From contig MU119401.1 of the NCBI GenBank assembly GCA_014904845.1, positions 1-64,000 on the forward strand: a stretch of 64,000 nt of DNA. Reading direction: 5' to 3'. Positions 60,901-64,000 of this stretch are shown piece by piece. The notes under the pieces are model-generated. The model was not told where the DNA came from, ran no database searches, and worked only from the letters and a program-made list of their open reading frames with translations. Position 1 is the first letter of the stretch, and each line of letters opens with the position of its first letter. The position numbers and the translations under genes are program-made. The DNA is from Acephala macrosclerotiorum (taxonomy: Eukaryota; Ascomycota; Leotiomycetes; Helotiales; Mollisiaceae).

Positions 60901-63900
60901 GCCAATGACAGCAATAGCAGCAACGCAGTCGACCTTCTGATCGAAATTGGTCCGCACAGCGCCCTGAGCGGGCCCGTGGAGCAGATTCTGGATCATCATG
61001 GCATCAAGAATGTTGGCTACAAGTCTATGCTCACGCGCGGAAAGAATGCACTTGATACGAGTCTAGAGCTGGCAGCAGAGCTGTTTCTCGCGGGCATCTC
61101 CCTTCATATTTCAAAGGTCAATGGCGACTTGAACACTCGTCGGCTCATGGATCTTCCCCCATACCGATGGTAAGTCTCAGCTTCTCGGAGTGCTTCTACC
61201 ATTTTTGGCACCTCTGGGAAGTAAATGTCTCAAGAATGCTAAGGCATTGAGGACTTAAATGCGCAAAGCTGTTTGAAATAATCTCCACCTCCTCATACTC
61301 CCTTCTGATTTAGTTATACTGACTCCGAGATTCTGATAGGAATCATTCCAAAGTATTCCGCCACGAGACTCGAATTCAAAGGGAGCTCGTGACTCGCAAG
61401 TTTCCCACCAAGAGCATCATCGGCGCCCAGCTCCCGATGATGGATGAGAGCCAGCACGTCTGGCGCAACTTCATCCGACTGGCCGATGAGCCGTGGCTTC
61501 GAGGCCACATGGTCGGCAGTACCGTGTTGTTCCCTGGGGCTGGGCTCGTGAGCATGGCACTCGAGGCAGCACAGCAGCTGGCGGAGCCAGGCAAGAGAGC
61601 CCGATCCTTCAGGCTTCGGGAAGTCTCGTTTTTTGCTGCCATGGCACTTCCTGAGGATGTGTCGACCGAGGTCATCATGCACATGCGACCGCATCTTATT
61701 GCGACCGCAGGCTCAACCCCAGCCTCCTGGTGGGAGTTCACTATATCCTCGTGCGTGGGCACGGATCAATTGAGAGACAACTGCCGCGGCTTGATAACCA
61801 TTGACTACATCGAGACCACCAGTGACCAGATGGCTAGCGAGGACGCCAGCTTCGAGGCCGCTAGGATTGCCAACTACCACCGCGTCCTCAAGGAGCCCTC
61901 TAACACTTTCTCCAAAGAAGACTTCTACAATCAATTTGCAAAGACGGGCTGGCGGTATGGCGAGCTCTTCCAGGGCGTCGAGAATGTACATCTTGGCGAC
62001 GGCCAGACAACATATGACGTGAGGCTTGTCGACATTGGCGAGACCTTCAGCAGAGGACAATTAGACCGCCCATTCCTGATTCACGGAGCAGCCCTCGATG
62101 CCATCCTCCAAGGGTGTCTTGGTAGCACTTACAAGAACCGAAGTTTCGAATTCGACAAGCCACTCTTACCCACTTTTATCGGTGAGCTTGAGATATCCCT
62201 CGACATTCCCGCGGATGTTGGGTACGTCTTACCAGGAGTGTGCATATCTAAGAGGCACGGCTTCAACGAACTGTCTTCAAATATCTTCACATTTGATGAT
62301 TCGCTCTCCAAGGTCTACTTGTCCGTCATCGACTTCCGGCTCTCGGAGCTGGAAAATGACACAGGAAAGCAAGATGGCCCGCAGATCGAGGTCGACCCAG
62401 CCGAAATAACCTCTGAAGTTCGTTGGAACTACGGTCTTCAAGTCATGAAGCCGGAAGAAATCAGTAAGGCGGTGTCCGCTGCTACGCAAGAGGATAGGGT
62501 CGTCGAGGTAACTCTAATGTCAAATTCACCCCTCACTTTCCAATTCCTGTGTGGGCACGATTAATCTCAATGTTCATTTGAGTTATCTACATATGGTTGA
62601 ACATTGAGCTTTCGTCCAAACCTCCTACAACCTCTGCTTCCACCTTTACGAGAAACTGCTAACCGGTGCTGCAGCTTATCCGTATGTGCCTCCACGATAA
62701 CCCGGCGGCTACTGTGATTGAGCTCGTGTCAGACTACGAGGCGCTTGCACACACGACTATGTCGCTGCTACCCAATGGAATCATTCTCCCAAGCCAGATT
62801 AAGTATGCCGTGGCAGGCAGCAACGAGGACGTGGAAAGGGGTGCAAACTCAAACGTAGTTGGAGCGCCATTCGCACTGGGCGGCTTGGATGACACCCTGC
62901 CCACGGTCATCCCCCTAGCCGATTTGCTGGTCGTTTCTCAATCCTTCGGCACCCTCGAGGATTTGGGAAGACTGTTAAATCGTTTGACTGGCCTCAGCAA
63001 GCCCGACGCAGCTGTGGTCTTCGCTGTTAATAGTCATCTGAAAGAAGCAGCATCTATCTTAGAAGCCAAGGGATTTCGACTCATCTTTGACATTGCGGGC
63101 TCTGACAATTCAGTGGCGCTGTACAAGCAACAACAACTTGAGCACACTAACGGCACATCGAACAGACGCGACTTTGTCATAATTGAGCCGTCGACATCCT
63201 CAAGCGGCACCAAATCCTTCTCGAGCGTGCTGCAGGACGCTCTCGGAGACCAAGGCTATAGTGCATCGACCACGACATGGGCTGAGATCAGTGCCATAGC
63301 TACCAATGAGGTCGAGGGCAAGACATTCATATCCCTTCTGGAGCTCGAGCAGCCACTGTTGGACAATCTCGCTGAGTCGGATTTTCATATCATCAGAAAG
63401 CTAGTTCTGAACTGCGAGCGCCTCCTCTGGATAAACTGCGGCGATGATCCGTCAATGGCCGTAGTCGACGGCCTTGCGCGGACCATGAGGAGTGAGCTTG
63501 CAAGCATCAAGTTCCAGGTCTTGCACCTCAGCAGCTGGGAGACGGCATTGCAACGCGGACCATCCCTCGCATCCCGCATCGTGACATCAGATACCAAGGA
63601 CGACGAGTTCCAAGAGCGGGACGGCCTTCTCCAGATCCCTCGCATATTCAACAGCCTTGAAGGGAATGAAAGCGTGCGCCATTGCCTTGAGGATACCGTT
63701 CGCATCCAGTCTCTGAGCCACCAGGACACTCCCCCCCTCAGACTAACGATTGGCAAGCCTGGTCTCTTGGACACGCTGACTTTCATCAATGACGACCGTA
63801 TGGAGGTTCCGCTCGGGGAAACGGAAATTGAGGTCGAAGTCAAAGCAACTGGCGTCAAGTAGGTTCATCCTGTGATAGATGTGAGTGAGTTGATAATGAC

Positions 63901-64000
63901 TGTTAACTAACACCATGTGCAGCTTCAAAGACGTCATGGCGTCCATGGGTCTAGTCGAAGTCTCTCTGATAGGCCAGGAAGCAAGTGGCATTGTCGTTAA
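57934..64000 (+). CDS. Highly reducing polyketide synthase, KS-AT-DH-(no MT)-ER..., cut by the window end
   Basis: Exons 57934-58051, 58151-58882, 59043-59140, 59208-59318, 59383-59610, 59692-61169, 61340-62507, 62675-63858 and 63923 onward; phases agree at every junction, giving about 1731 residues before the edge. KS: Cys181 in [26 protein letters not shown]: Ser640 in GHSSGE. DH: His978 in [14 protein letters not shown] and Asp in LDAILQG. Between DH and ER (about residues 1310-1680) no methyltransferase SAM motif is seen. ER begins VKATG joined to [11 protein letters not shown]. The KR and ACP should lie beyond the window. Together with the divergent non-reducing PKS this fits the partner that makes the reduced starter chain for a benzenediol lactone; chain length and methylation cannot be read from sequence, though lack of an MT domain suggests an unmethylated chain. 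Confidence 0.92.

Noticed and set aside
59935..60999. 354-codon minus-strand frame under the reducing PKS
   Set aside because: Mirror of the acyltransferase domain; no recognisable features.
1..64000. CRISPR arrays, bacterial operons or ribosome binding sites
   Set aside because: None seen; spliced genes show this is a eukaryotic (fungal) sequence.

Overview
This window is nuclear DNA of a filamentous ascomycete (Pezizomycotina). Its genes have many 45-60 base spliceosomal introns with GTAAGT-like donors. The gene families are typically fungal: PDR ABC transporter, Zn2Cys6 regulators, 2EXR, HeLo-like/kinase-like protein, iterative type I PKS. AT-rich islands look like the product of repeat-induced point mutation (RIP). 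The species cannot be named from the sequence; a plant-associated fungus is plausible given the cutinase and the GH43 remnant.

Layout. 1-2947 is an AT-rich island, and the 3' end of a cutinase gene runs into it. 5573-12167 holds a full-length PDR ABC transporter tail to tail with a Zn2Cys6 regulator. 13313-14240 is a small secreted-protein gene whose last exon carries a 212-bp inverted-repeat element. 14474-16389 is a flavin monooxygenase. 16914-19050 is an AtuA-like (DUF1446+DUF4387) gene that is intact except for one stop codon. 19738-23694 is a decayed MFS permease beside an intact Zn2Cys6 regulator. 24630-31000 is mostly a gene graveyard: a 2EXR protein and a small unknown protein lie among broken copies of an esterase, a GH43 enzyme and NAD+ synthetase. 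31740-35896 carries a beta-trefoil/protein-kinase fusion and a HeLo-like/pseudokinase-like protein in tandem. A second AT-rich patch and a broken FAD monooxygenase follow. 39276-45446 is housekeeping DNA: divergent RAD7 and RAD16, the two partners of the global-genome excision-repair complex. 45447-49792 is gene-poor, with a foldback element, one unrecognised gene and short tandem repeats.

49793-64000 is the main system: a divergent pair of polyketide synthases. The non-reducing PKS (SAT-KS-AT-PT-ACP-TE, 2057 aa, complete) and the highly reducing PKS (KS-AT-DH-[no MT]-ER..., cut by the window edge) share a 1.47-kb promoter. This is the arrangement used for benzenediol lactones such as resorcylic or dihydroxyphenylacetic acid lactones: the reducing enzyme makes a starter chain, the SAT domain passes it to the non-reducing enzyme, the PT domain cyclises the chain and the TE domain releases a macrolactone. 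The shared promoter has a 104-bp tandem repeat. Each copy contains a CGG-N6-CCG dyad, and in the third copy the two halves have changed together so that the dyad is kept.

Exon boundaries were derived by hand from splice signals and protein continuity. For each intact multi-exon gene given explicit exon boundaries the exon lengths sum to a whole number of codons. Family calls rest on motifs recognised by eye; no database search was run.
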